This document shows positions 41,218 to 49,918 of a stretch of DNA of 64,000 nucleotides, in pieces. The translations under genes and the position numbers were made by a program. The notes beneath the pieces were generated by a model that worked only from the letters and a program-made list of their open reading frames with translations, did no database searches and had not been told where the DNA came from. How positions within the stretch are numbered: the first letter of the stretch is position 1; every line of letters begins with the position of its first letter. Source of the DNA: CAWCTD01 sp963798455 (lineage in GTDB: Bacteria > Acidobacteriota > Terriglobia > Bryobacterales > Bryobacteraceae); NCBI GenBank assembly GCA_963798455.1, contig CAWCTD010000003.1, positions 3,534,001 through 3,598,000 of the forward strand. The letters run 5' to 3'.

Positions 41218-42127
41218 CTGGAAGAGCGAGTTGCCGAAGCTGGTCAAATCCGACTGGCGCTGGGTGACCCTGGCTGTTGTGTGCGACATCGCCACCTATT
41301 TTTGTCAGGGCTGGCGATGGAAGCTTCTGCTCAAACCCGTCGCGCAGGCGAGGTTCCTCCACTCTGTCCAGGCGATTTTCGTGGGCCTGTTTGCCAACTC
41401 GATCCTGCCTTTCCGCAGCGGAGAGCTCATACGCGCCTATCTGCAAGCCCGTTGGTCCGGCATCCGTTTTTCAGTGAGTCTGTCCTCCGCGGTGATCGAG
41501 CGCCTCCTGGACGGCATATTCCTTGTTCTGGGGTTCTACTTCGTCATGTTCTTCGTGCAGGTCCCCCGCTATCTGAGGGATGCCGGTGTGGTGCTGGCCG
41601 TGATCGTGGGCGGCCTGTCGGTGCTGATGGGCGTCGTCATGTTTCATAAGCACCATGCTCACGCGGCCGTCTCTCGAAGCCGGTGGGCGGACGCGCTATG
41701 GCACGTGGTGGAGGGTCTGCACGCGATGGGGAACTCCCCCTCGTTCCTCGCCGCGGCGGCAGTGAGCCTGCTCTACCTGGCATCGCAGCTCGTCCCCATC
41801 TATGCTCTGCTGAAAGGGCTGGACTTCGATGTTCCGCTGGGCGCCGTGGTGGTGGTGCTGGTGATTTTGAGGATTGGCACCATTTTGCCGCAGGCGCCGA
41901 GTAACGTCGGTGGCTTCCAGCTCTTCACTGTCGTGGCTCTGCGGCTGTTCGGTGTGGATAAGGGCGTTGCGGCGGGCTTCGCCACCCTCCTCTTCCTGGT
42001 GACGACCGTGCCTCTTTGGGTGGGAGGCGCGGTTGCCTGCGCGTTGGCTGGCCTCAGGATCCAGGACTTGCAGCATCACGCCCAGGCTGGCTTCGCTCCG
42101 GTGGGGTCTCGTGGCGTCAAAGCCTGA
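41105..42127 (+). CDS. YbhN/UPF0104-like flippase-type membrane protein
   Basis: A 340-residue membrane protein of the lysylphosphatidylglycerol-synthetase transmembrane (LPG_synthase_TM) family: LWVYWGFDWKSELPKLVKSD, WRWVTLAVVCDIATYFCQGW, GLFANSILPFRSGELIRAYL, SSAVIERLLDGIFLVLG. About eight spans. The family moves or senses lipids; no synthetase domain is attached. The start is inside the extended tail of the preceding peptidase frame. Confidence 0.82.
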   Translation: MAPLSEAGSRRKVPSWLVPTLGYTISAASLLWVYWGFDWKSELPKLVKSDWRWVTLAVVCDIATYFCQGWRWKLLLKPVAQARFLHSVQAIFVGLFANSILPFRSGELIRAYLQARWSGIRFSVSLSSAVIERLLDGIFLVLGFYFVMFFVQVPRYLRDAGVVLAVIVGGLSVLMGVVMFHKHHAHAAVSRSRWADALWHVVEGLHAMGNSPSFLAAAAVSLLYLASQLVPIYALLKGLDFDVPLGAVVVVLVILRIGTILPQAPSNVGGFQLFTVVALRLFGVDKGVAAGFATLLFLVTTVPLWVGGAVACALAGLRIQDLQHHAQAGFAPVGSRGVKA

Positions 42128-42139
42128 GCTCTGCTGGCG

Positions 42140-42145
42140 TATAAT
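42140..42145 (+). promoter_or_regulatory. -10 element for selA
   Basis: TATAAT lies 19 bases before the selA GTG (42165), with GAAGGAAT as ribosome-binding site between. No TTGACA is seen at the -35 position. Confidence 0.45.
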
Positions 42146-42164
42146 TCCGGCTGAAGGAATACCA

Positions 42165-43478
42165 GTGGAACTACACGAACTGCCCTCCGTGGACCAGGTT
42201 GCCGCGCGCCTCTCCTCTGTCCTGGACACATTCCCAAGAGACCTGGTGGTCCGCGAAGTGCGGCGCGCCCTGGAAGAGATGCGGGCCGAGATACGGGCCG
42301 GGAGGACGCCCGAGCCGGCGTCCGTGGAGGTGCGCGTCGAGCTCTCCCTGGGGCAGCTCGTTCGGCCGTCGTTGCGGCGCGTCATCAACGCCACCGGCGT
42401 CATTCTTCATACCAACCTCGGCCGGGCCCCGCTTCCGGCCTATTCTCCGATCCCGGCGTATTCGAATCTCGAATTCGACCTCAGTACCGGGCGGCGGGGG
42501 AAGCGCGATGTACACGCGGCCACGCTGCTGGAGCGCTTGCTCGGCGTGCCTGCGATTGCGGTCAACAACAACGCTGCCGCCGTGTATCTCGTGCTGCACG
42601 AGCTGGCGGCCGGCTACGAGGTGGTTGTGTCGCGCGGGGAGCTCATCGAGATCGGCGATGGTTTCCGCATCCCCGATATCATGGCGCGCTCGGGCGCCAT
42701 CGTCCGCGAGGTCGGCACCACGAACCGCACGCGGATCGAAGACTACCGTGATGCCATCACGGACCAGACCCGCCTCATCCTCCGCGTACATCCCAGCAAC
42801 TTCAGGATCAGCGGCTTCACGGCCAGGCCCGAACTCCGCGAGCTGGCCGCCCTGGGCCGGGAGAGAGGCGTCCCGGTTTACGAAGACCTGGGCAGCGGAT
42901 GCCTGCTCGACTTGCGCCCTTATGGCGTGGACGAGCCGCTGGCCGGCGAGAGCCTCCAGGCCGGCGCGGATCTTGTGTCTTTCAGCGGAGACAAGCTTCT
43001 CGGCGGCCCCCAGGCGGGTATTCTCGCCGGCAAGCCGGAACTGGTGGCGCGCTTGCGTCGGAACCCGATGTTTCGCGCCCTGCGGCTGGATAAGCTTGTC
43101 TATCAAGCGCTGGAGTGTGCGTTGCGGGAGCACGTGCTCAAGCGATACGACCGGGTGCCGGTGCTCCGAATGATCGCGGAGCCGGCCGAGCGGGTCCGTT
43201 CCCGGGCGCAATCCCTGCTCGAAAGGCTGAGAGGCTTCCAGGCGGAATTGATTGCCGGAGAGTCCGTGGTCGGAGGCGGGTCTACCCCCGGCCAATCGAT
43301 TCCCACCTGGCTCATCGCCATCCACGGCGAAAACGTGACGGGGCTGGAGAGCAGGCTGAGATCGGCAGACCCGCCCGTCATCGCGCGGATCGAAAACGAC
43401 AGGCTTCTGCTCGACCTGCGAACGGTTCAGCCCGAGGAGGAGGAGGAGCTTCTGGCCGCGCTTCAGGCCCTTTCCTGA
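42165..43478 (+). CDS. selA: L-seryl-tRNA(Sec) selenium transferase
   Basis: A 437-residue PLP enzyme converting seryl-tRNA(Sec) to selenocysteyl-tRNA(Sec) with selenophosphate. Motifs include LRRVINATGVILHTNLGRAP, GRRGKRDVH, NNNAAAVYLVLHELA, SRGELIEIGDGFRIPDIM, VGTTNRT, HPSNFRISGF and FSGDKLLGGPQAG with the PLP lysine at about 277. selB, selD and a tRNA-Sec gene are not in the window. GTG start. Its end overlaps convergent efp by 16 bases. Confidence 0.93.
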   Translation: MELHELPSVDQVAARLSSVLDTFPRDLVVREVRRALEEMRAEIRAGRTPEPASVEVRVELSLGQLVRPSLRRVINATGVILHTNLGRAPLPAYSPIPAYSNLEFDLSTGRRGKRDVHAATLLERLLGVPAIAVNNNAAAVYLVLHELAAGYEVVVSRGELIEIGDGFRIPDIMARSGAIVREVGTTNRTRIEDYRDAITDQTRLILRVHPSNFRISGFTARPELRELAALGRERGVPVYEDLGSGCLLDLRPYGVDEPLAGESLQAGADLVSFSGDKLLGGPQAGILAGKPELVARLRRNPMFRALRLDKLVYQALECALREHVLKRYDRVPVLRMIAEPAERVRSRAQSLLERLRGFQAELIAGESVVGGGSTPGQSIPTWLIAIHGENVTGLESRLRSADPPVIARIENDRLLLDLRTVQPEEEEELLAALQALS

Positions 43479-44020
43479 TAGGTCCCTTCGGCGGTATTGA
43501 CCCGGATCTTTTCGCCCTGGCTGATGAAAGGTGGAACCTGCACGACTAGGCCCGTCTCCAGCTTGGCCGGCTTGGTGACGTTGGACACCGTGGCGCCCTT
43601 CAGGCTCGGTTCGGTCTCGACGACCGTCAGGTCCACCGTGGCCGGCAGTTCCACGCTGATGGGCTTGCCTTCGTAGAACTCCACGCTGACCTTCAACTGT
43701 GACACGAGGTACTGCACGCCGTCGCCGAGAATATCCTTGGTCAGGTGCATCTGCTCGTAGTTCGCGGTGTTCATGAAGTAGTAGAACTCGCCGTCGTCGT
43801 ACAGGTATTCCATTTCGTGCTCGTCCAGCACGGCGCGCTCAACGCGGTCTTCCGATGAGAAGCGGTGCTCGGTCATGGAGCCGTTGCGGAGGTTTCGCAT
43901 CTTTGCCTGGACGAAGCCCCGGAGGTTGCCGGGGGTGCGATGAACGACGCTGAAGATGGAGTAGAGCTCGTTATTGAACTTGATCACCATCCCGGGGCGC
44001 ATCTGGGTTGAAGAAATCAT
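43463..44020 (-). CDS. efp: Elongation factor P
   Basis: A 185-residue three-domain factor that rescues ribosomes stalled at proline runs. It begins ISSTQMRPGMVIKFNNELYS; the tip loop in domain I reads RTPGNLRGFVQAKMRN, and the central and C-terminal OB folds contain EYLYDDGEFYYFMN and the signature DLTVVETEPSLKGATV. The tip residue that is Lys34 in E. coli aligns with Asn32 here, with Arg two residues later, so neither the EpmA nor the plain EarP type is matched. The ATG at 44020 is the family start. Confidence 0.93.
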   Translation of the reverse strand: MISSTQMRPGMVIKFNNELYSIFSVVHRTPGNLRGFVQAKMRNLRNGSMTEHRFSSEDRVERAVLDEHEMEYLYDDGEFYYFMNTANYEQMHLTKDILGDGVQYLVSQLKVSVEFYEGKPISVELPATVDLTVVETEPSLKGATVSNVTKPAKLETGLVVQVPPFISQGEKIRVNTAEGTYQERA

Positions 44021-44115
44021 GGCAGGTTGAAGTCCTATTCTATCAGACGCTTGGCCAGCCGAGCCCATGCTATCCTGAGTTCAAGCTGCACACTCAGAGA
44101 GGAGAGTTCAAGACC

Positions 44116-44556
44116 GTGAGGAAACTGGGAAAATCTGTGGGCGCCATCGCGTGCACCGGAGTTGTGTTCGGCGCCTGTACCCTTCTGGGAGCTCAACCAA
44201 ACCCCAAAGTGGAGCGCGGCAAGTACATCGTGGAGCGGGCCTCGATGTGCGGTGACTGTCACACCCCGATGACTCCGAAGGGCGAGCCTGACCGGACCAA
44301 GTTGATGATGGGCGCTGACCTGATCTTCAAGCCCACGGCACAGCTTCCCGCTTGGGCCGAGCATGCCCCCACGCTGGCCGGCCTGGTGGGCTATACCGAT
44401 GCTCAGGTCGTCGGGATCCTTCAGACCGGCCTGAAGGATGGCAAGCCGCTTCGGCCCCCGATGCCGCAGTTTCGTTTCTCGCGGGGAGACGCCGAGGCCA
44501 TCGCCGCCTTCCTGAGAACACTCAAGCCTGCCCCGGCGCCGGGGCCGCGGCGCTGA
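44116..44556 (+). CDS. Secreted mono-haem cytochrome c
   Basis: A 146-residue protein from a GTG with AGAGGAGAG upstream. A signal sequence covers about residues 1-26. The haem motif CGDCH is at 45-49 in GKYIVERASMCGDCHTPMTP, and the Met ligand is probably in RPPMPQF. It resembles the small cytochromes c that accompany alcohol or aldehyde dehydrogenases. The start at 44008 would place unrelated residues before the signal peptide. No dehydrogenase is adjacent. Confidence 0.85.
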   Translation: MRKLGKSVGAIACTGVVFGACTLLGAQPNPKVERGKYIVERASMCGDCHTPMTPKGEPDRTKLMMGADLIFKPTAQLPAWAEHAPTLAGLVGYTDAQVVGILQTGLKDGKPLRPPMPQFRFSRGDAEAIAAFLRTLKPAPAPGPRR

Positions 44557-44572
44557 ACCGGCCAATCACTTC

Positions 44573-44601
44573 TTGACAGCGCTCTCAGGCGCGGCGAAAA
44601 T
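44573..44601 (+). promoter_or_regulatory. Possible sigma-70 promoter upstream of the arabinofuranosidase
   Basis: TTGACA at 44573-44578, then a 17-base spacer and GAAAAT at 44596-44601. It lies 66 bases ahead of the ATG at 44668, which has AGGAGC upstream. Confidence 0.35.
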
Positions 44602-44667
44602 GGGAACGCCGTGCGCGCATGGGTGGTGTGCGCCGGCGTGATATCTTCGTCTACAGGAGCTCCCTGA

Positions 44668-46242
44668 ATGCGCTCACATAAGATCGCCGTGCTTCTGAGC
44701 ACTGTCCTGTTGCTGGCCGCGCTCCCGCTGCTCTCGCAGCAGCCCCAGGCCCGGGTCCGAATCGACACCTCGCGCGTGATCGGCGAGGTCCACCCCTATC
44801 TGTTCGGCAACTTCGCCGAGCACCTCGGGCGCTGCATCTACGGCGGCATTTTCGAGGAGGGCAGCCCGCTCTCCGACTCCGAGGGCTTCCGCCGGGACGT
44901 GATCGAAGCCGTGAAACCTCTGGGCGTCTCCGTCCTGCGCTGGCCAGGCGGCAATTTTGCTTCGGGCTACAACTGGAAGGACGGCATAGGCCCGCGCGAC
45001 CAGCGGCCGGCCCGCCCGGACCACGCTTGGGGCGCTCTGGAAACCAACCGGTTCGGAACGGATGAGTTCCTGCGCTATTGCGAGCGCATCGGCGCCAAGC
45101 CCTACGTCTGCATTAACGCCGGCCTGGGCTCAGTGGACGAGGCGCGCCAGTGGGTCGAGTACTGCAACGAGAGCCGCCCCACCTATTGGGCCAACCAGCG
45201 CCGCAAGAACGGCAGGGACAAGCCGTGGAACGTGAAGATCTGGGGCCTCGGCAATGAGATCGATGGCCCCTGGCAGCTTGGCCACAAGAACGCCGAAGAT
45301 TACTCCAAGTTCGCCCTGGAGGCGGCCAAGGCCATGCGGCGCGAAGACGATTCCATCAAGCTGATCGCCAGCGGGTCCTCCAACTTCCGTCCCGGCGCGG
45401 ACTGGATCGGGTGGAACCGCGCGGTCCTGGACCGGCTCAAGGACGAGATCGACTACATTTCTCTCCACACCTACATCGGCAACCCGGAGAACAACCTCGA
45501 GCAGTTCCTCGGCGCCAATTCCCAGGACATCGACTACCGGATTGAGGTCGTGGAAGGGCAGATCAAGGCGGCGCAGAACGGGCAGACGACGCCTCGCCCG
45601 ATCTACATCGCCTTCGACGAGTGGAATATCTGGTACCGTGCCCGTACCGGCACCACTGAGTTCGAGATCGCCAAGACCGGTCTGGAAGAGCGCTACAACT
45701 TCGAAGACGCCCTCGCCATCGGCATGTTTCTGAATGCCTTCATCCGCCACGCCGACGTGGTCAAGATGGCCAACCTCGCCCAGTTGGTCAACGTGATCGC
45801 TCCCATCTTCACCAACAAGCAGGGACTCTATCTGCAGACGATCTATTGGCCTCTGCTGGAGTACGGTAAGCAGCGTGGGAACAATTCCATCGACCTTCAG
45901 GTCACTAGTCCCACCTACCGCCTCGGCTCACGGCCACCTCTGGGATACCTGGACACCTCGGCCACGTATTCCGAAAAGGAGCGGGCGGTCTATCTGAACG
46001 TGCTGAACCGCAGCGAGAAAATGGACCTCGCCACGCGCATCGAAAACGTGGTGGGCCAGCTTGGCGCGGAGGCCTCCGTTTGGGAGATGAACAACCCGGA
46101 CCTGAAGGCGGTGAACGATTTCGGCGACGACAAGAAAGTCCGCCCCGCCACCAGGAACGTGTCACTCACCGTGGCCAACAAGGGCTTCACCTACACGTTC
46201 CCGCGGCACTCACTGACCATCCTGCGGCTCAGGGTGGAATAG
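44668..46242 (+). CDS. Alpha-N-arabinofuranosidase, GH51
   Basis: A 524-residue exported glycosidase releasing arabinose from plant polysaccharides. Signal peptide 1-24. The conserved barrel runs from YLFGNFAEHLGRCIYGGIFE through VLRWPGGNFASGYNWKDGIG; the acid/base Glu is in WGLGNEIDGPW (E197) and the nucleophile in IAFDEWNIWY (E318). The C-terminal beta-sandwich ends with the FTYTFPRHSLTILRL strand. Most GH51 enzymes are intracellular; this one carries a clear signal peptide. Confidence 0.92.
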   Translation: MRSHKIAVLLSTVLLLAALPLLSQQPQARVRIDTSRVIGEVHPYLFGNFAEHLGRCIYGGIFEEGSPLSDSEGFRRDVIEAVKPLGVSVLRWPGGNFASGYNWKDGIGPRDQRPARPDHAWGALETNRFGTDEFLRYCERIGAKPYVCINAGLGSVDEARQWVEYCNESRPTYWANQRRKNGRDKPWNVKIWGLGNEIDGPWQLGHKNAEDYSKFALEAAKAMRREDDSIKLIASGSSNFRPGADWIGWNRAVLDRLKDEIDYISLHTYIGNPENNLEQFLGANSQDIDYRIEVVEGQIKAAQNGQTTPRPIYIAFDEWNIWYRARTGTTEFEIAKTGLEERYNFEDALAIGMFLNAFIRHADVVKMANLAQLVNVIAPIFTNKQGLYLQTIYWPLLEYGKQRGNNSIDLQVTSPTYRLGSRPPLGYLDTSATYSEKERAVYLNVLNRSEKMDLATRIENVVGQLGAEASVWEMNNPDLKAVNDFGDDKKVRPATRNVSLTVANKGFTYTFPRHSLTILRLRVE

Positions 46243-46249
46243 ACCGTCG

Positions 46250-46987
46250 TCAGAGTTCTTCGGGAAGAGGCATGTCGGGCGCGTGCCCGCCGCCCACGCC
46301 TTGCAGGGCCTGGAAGGCGTTGAGAACCTTGTCCAATCTCTCTTCGCGCGACTGCATCCCGGTGTGCAGGCTTCGGATGACTCCTGCTTGCAGTTCCAGC
46401 CGTTTCTCAAGCGCCTGTTGGGCGTCCTGAATGGCATGCGCCGCGGCCGTGGCGATGGTCACCGTGTCCTCGACCTTGCTAACCTTCGTGGAGATCTCCT
46501 GCAACGTCTTCGCCAATGAGTCGATCCGTTCATAGGCCCCGTTGATGTCCGAGCGCAGCGCCTCCACTTCCCGAGCCGTCCTTGCATGAAGATCGAAGGC
46601 CGTCTCCATCTTGCGGTGGTCTTCCGCCATTGGCGCCTGAATGTCTCTCACCGTGCTGACAAGCACCTCGCGAAAACCGCGCGTGAACTGCTCCGCGAAC
46701 TCCTGCAATCCGGGAGGAATGGACTCTCCCGAAGGCTCCGGGGCGGGAGGGGCCGGCCTGGCGGGCGGCTCGGGCGGAGAAGGAGCAGGCTTGCGCTCGA
46801 ATGACATGAGCACGGGAGGCGCCATTGCTGTCACTGACGGTCCGGCGACCGCGGCTCCGACCGCGCCCGCGGAGGACTTCTCCCCCGCCGTCGTGGACTG
46901 AGGACTGAGAACGTTTTGCAGACGGTTCAGCGACAGCCTCTTCTCGGGTTGCCGCTCAAATTCCTTTTGTTCAAAGATACTTAGCAT
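46250..46987 (-). CDS. Hypothetical coiled-coil protein
   Basis: A 245-residue protein that I do not recognise. A Pro/Ala-rich segment (about 72-100) separates a short N-terminus (MLSIFEQKEFERQPEKRLSL) from a long helical region with heptad spacing (about 110-225: EFAEQFTRGFREVLVSTVRD, EALRSDINGAYERIDSLAKT, LEKRLELQAGVIRSLHTGM). No membrane segment. The ATG at 46987 is favoured because TATACT near 47039-47044 on this strand lies between it and an earlier in-frame ATG at 47089. Confidence 0.6.
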   Translation of the reverse strand: MLSIFEQKEFERQPEKRLSLNRLQNVLSPQSTTAGEKSSAGAVGAAVAGPSVTAMAPPVLMSFERKPAPSPPEPPARPAPPAPEPSGESIPPGLQEFAEQFTRGFREVLVSTVRDIQAPMAEDHRKMETAFDLHARTAREVEALRSDINGAYERIDSLAKTLQEISTKVSKVEDTVTIATAAAHAIQDAQQALEKRLELQAGVIRSLHTGMQSREERLDKVLNAFQALQGVGGGHAPDMPLPEEL

Positions 46988-47117
46988 CCGCGTTGACCGG
47001 TCCCTCTCTGGAATGGTGATTCCCTCGCCAGGAAGTGTAGTATATTCTTTGCTGGTGAACAAGATTCCAAATAGGTAGCGGCCCAACACTAACTTTAGTT
47101 AGCACACAGGAGACCTG

Positions 47118-47861
47118 ATGTCGGCTCAGCAAGCACCACCCTCCAGCATGAGTGAAGCCGGCCGTCTGGCCGGCATTTTTTGGGAGCCCAAACCGGTGTT
47201 CCAGGACCTCGCCGCGCGCCCCCGTTTCTGGGTGCCTCTCATTATCCTGACGCTCTTCTCGGTCGTCTACATCGCCTCCTTCTCGCGGGTCGTCGGCTTC
47301 GAGAGCGTGACCCGACGCCAGCTTGAGGCGAGTCCCCGGACCGCCCAACTGCCTCCTGAGCAACGGGAGAGAGCCATCCAACTGGGGATGAAGTTCGCCG
47401 TGCCGGCCGCTTATGCGGGCGGGGCTCTCGGATTCACGGTGTCATCTCTGGTGATCGCGGGGATTCTGCTCGGCTGTTTCAATCTCCTGGGCGGAGCAAG
47501 AGTGAGCTACCCCCAGGCTTTCAGCATTACATGCTATTCATTCCTTCCGTCGGGGCTGGCTACCATTCTGTCCATGGTGGTCATGTTCCTGAAAGACCCG
47601 GCGGACTTTGACCTTCAGCATCCCCTGCCACTGAATGTGGGCGCTTTCCTGGACCCGAAGGCGGTGGGCGGGTTCCTCTACTCGCTCGCCGGATCACTGG
47701 ACCTGTTCAGCATCTGGGTGCTGCTTCTGCTGGCCCTGGGCTTCTCCACAGCCTCGAAAAGGATGTCGTTCGGCAAATCGCTGGCGCTGGTTGCACTGCC
47801 CTGGGTAGGGTACGTGCTCTTGAAGTCGAGCTTGGCGGGCCTTACCACAGCGGCCGGTTAA
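47118..47861 (+). CDS. Yip1-domain membrane protein
   Basis: A 247-residue membrane protein with about five spans, of the Yip1 family: RLAGIFWEPKPVFQDLAARP, RFWVPLIILTLFSVVYIASF, QAFSITCYSFLPSGLATILS, FSIWVLLLLALGFSTASKRM. The role in bacteria is unknown. CAGGAGACCTG precedes the ATG. A palindrome CTAAC-TTTA-GTTAG lies just upstream (47088-47101). Confidence 0.8.
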   Translation: MSAQQAPPSSMSEAGRLAGIFWEPKPVFQDLAARPRFWVPLIILTLFSVVYIASFSRVVGFESVTRRQLEASPRTAQLPPEQRERAIQLGMKFAVPAAYAGGALGFTVSSLVIAGILLGCFNLLGGARVSYPQAFSITCYSFLPSGLATILSMVVMFLKDPADFDLQHPLPLNVGAFLDPKAVGGFLYSLAGSLDLFSIWVLLLLALGFSTASKRMSFGKSLALVALPWVGYVLLKSSLAGLTTAAG

Positions 47862-47867
47862 GGTGGT

Positions 47868-47899
47868 GCGGCAGACGATCGCCTTTCGTCCTCTGCCGC
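47868..47899. terminator. Hairpin between convergent Yip1-family gene and mutL
   Basis: GCGGCAG at 47868-47874 pairs with CTGCCGC at 47893-47899, and the inner ACGA/TCGT can extend the stem. There is no run of T, so it is at best a weak or Rho-assisted bidirectional terminator. Confidence 0.3.
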
Positions 47900-47935
47900 C
47901 CGCAGGCCACACAAAACGATGGCCCGCGCCACGCC

Positions 47936-49837
47936 CTACACCCGGTGGAAGCCGCGAAGGATGTCACGGGTCGAGTAGCGCAACGCGATCGGACGTCCGT
48001 GCGGGCAGGTCATCGGACAGTCGGTCGCGGCCAGCGCCGCCAGCAGCCATTCCATCTTGCTCTGATCCAGCCGCATGTTCACTTTGATCGCTGCCCGGCA
48101 GGCGATCGAGGCGGCCATGGCCCGCCTGAGATCATCCATCGACAGGCCTCGCAGCTCGCTCTCGGCGATTTCGAGGATCTCCAGCAATAGCTTCTCGATC
48201 TCGCCGGCGCCGACGCCCGCGGGCGCGGCCTTCACGGCGACAGTGCGGCGCCCGAAGGGCTCGGTCTCAAAGCCGGCCGGGAGCAGTTCCTCGGCGATGC
48301 GCGCGTACTCGATCTGCTGCGCGGCGGTGAGCTCGAGCACAATGGGCAGCAGCAGCCGCTGCATCTCGACCCTGCCCGCGGCCAGTTGCTTTACCAGCTT
48401 CTCGAACAGGATGCGCTCGTGGGCGACGTGCTGGTCGATGATCCAGAGGCCGTCCCGCCCCGCGGCAATCACGAAACTCTCGTGTAGTTGTCCCAGCGGC
48501 CGCAGGTTCACGAGCGTATCCAGGCTTGCGGTGGCTTCGAGGCCGCCCTCCACGGGGAAGCTCCCGTGAGTGTCCGGAACACGCAGTCCTGCCGGGCGGG
48601 ACAGCTTTAGGGTGACTTCCGGCAACTCCTCGGGTTGTGCGCTAGCCGGCGGCGGCGCCACGTCCGAAGGAGCCTCCTCCGTCCAGGGCTGGCGGTCTAT
48701 CCGCTGGCTGAATTCAGAAAAGGGCAGGGCCGCGGCAGGCTGTGCCCCGGGATCGATGGTTACCTGTGCGGGCGCCGGCAGCGCGGAGGCGGGCTTGGAC
48801 TCCACCAGAACTTCGCGGATCACGTCTCTCACGAAGTCGTGTACGAAGGAACCGTGCCGGAACCTCACCTCCGTCTTCGAAGGGTGCACGTTCGCATCGA
48901 CTTCTTCGAAATCGCACTCGAGAAACAGCAGCACGAAGGGGTAGCAGGCCGGCGGCATGAGGTTGTGATAAGCCGAGGAAATCGCATGCAGCAAGAGCTT
49001 GTCCCGGATCAGGCGGCCATTCACGAACAGGAATATGGAGTTGCGGTTCAGCTTCTGGTATTGGGGCCGTGAGACGAATCCCCGGAGCCCGAAGGAGCGG
49101 GCGCCGGGCTCTTCGGCTTCCTCGGGGAGCCCCGGAGGCAGCTTCAGCTCGCGCTGCCGCGGGCTCAGTTCGACCAGTTCCTCCAGCGTCTTGCTTCCGA
49201 ATACCTGGTACACACGGTCCCGAAGCGTCCCCACCGGGGTCGCATAGAGCAACTCGCTGGGGCCGTTCCGCAGTAGGTAGCTCTTCTCGGGGTGCGCAAG
49301 GCTGTAGTGCGTGACCAGCGAGGCGATGTGCGCCAGTTCGGTCTGCTCGGAGCGCAGGAACTTCCGGCGAGCCGGCACGTTGTAGAAGAGGTCGCGCACC
49401 GTCACCGTCGTGCCGGGTGTCAGGACCGTCTCCTCGGCGCGCAGCAGCTTGCCGCCCGCGATTTCCACCCGCATCCCGGTGGCCTCGTCCGCCGAACGAG
49501 TCTCGAGCACCAACCTGGACACCGACGCGACCGAGGGCAGGGCTTCCCCGCGGAACCCGAGCGTGGCGATCCGGACCAGGTCCTTGACATCGGCCAGCTT
49601 GCTGGTGGCGTGCCGCTCGAAGGCCAGAAGCGCGTCGTCACGCAGCATGCCGCAGCCATCGTCGGCTACACGGATGAGCCGGCGCCCGCCGTTCTCGACA
49701 TCGATTCTGATGTCAGCGGCGCCTGCGTCGAGGGAGTTTTCGAGAAGTTCCTTGACTACGGCAGCCGGACGCTCGACCACCTCGCCAGCGGCGATCTTGT
49801 TGGCAACCAGGTCGGGGAGTACGTGGATGCGGCCCAT
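47936..49837 (-). CDS. mutL: DNA mismatch repair protein MutL
   Basis: A 633-residue mismatch-repair ATPase coupling MutS to strand removal. The GHKL ATPase region has IHVLPDLVANKIAAGEVVER, ELLENSLDAGA, VADDGCGM and TLGFRGEALPSVASVSRL. A disordered linker (about 345-440) leads to the C-terminal dimerisation domain, where ACPH-type residues are represented by TDCPMTCPHGRPIALR and DQHVAHERILFEKL. The intact ending suggests a nicking-type MutL. Convergent with the Yip1 gene; mutS is not in the window. Confidence 0.95.
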   Translation of the reverse strand: MGRIHVLPDLVANKIAAGEVVERPAAVVKELLENSLDAGAADIRIDVENGGRRLIRVADDGCGMLRDDALLAFERHATSKLADVKDLVRIATLGFRGEALPSVASVSRLVLETRSADEATGMRVEIAGGKLLRAEETVLTPGTTVTVRDLFYNVPARRKFLRSEQTELAHIASLVTHYSLAHPEKSYLLRNGPSELLYATPVGTLRDRVYQVFGSKTLEELVELSPRQRELKLPPGLPEEAEEPGARSFGLRGFVSRPQYQKLNRNSIFLFVNGRLIRDKLLLHAISSAYHNLMPPACYPFVLLFLECDFEEVDANVHPSKTEVRFRHGSFVHDFVRDVIREVLVESKPASALPAPAQVTIDPGAQPAAALPFSEFSQRIDRQPWTEEAPSDVAPPPASAQPEELPEVTLKLSRPAGLRVPDTHGSFPVEGGLEATASLDTLVNLRPLGQLHESFVIAAGRDGLWIIDQHVAHERILFEKLVKQLAAGRVEMQRLLLPIVLELTAAQQIEYARIAEELLPAGFETEPFGRRTVAVKAAPAGVGAGEIEKLLLEILEIAESELRGLSMDDLRRAMAASIACRAAIKVNMRLDQSKMEWLLAALAATDCPMTCPHGRPIALRYSTRDILRGFHRV

Positions 49838-49839
49838 CT

Positions 49840-49918
49840 AGCAAGTGGCTCGTGGCACGTGGCTTGTGGAAACTACGTCGACCACTGGCCACGGGCCACA
49901 AGCCACAAGCCAGTTGCT
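49840..49918. repeat. Long imperfect inverted repeat with heptamer periodicity
   Basis: Arms 49840-49869 and 49889-49918 (30 bases each) pair with about six mismatches around a 19-base loop. Each arm repeats a CGTGGCT-like unit every seven bases. It covers the space between the mutL start and the end of the TolC-like gene and overlaps the latter's last codon. Related in design to 17521-17573. Confidence 0.75.

Noticed and set aside
47088..47101. CTAAC-TTTA-GTTAG palindrome as a transcription factor operator
   Set aside because: Too short and solitary to claim; noted only as a possible site upstream of the Yip1-family gene.
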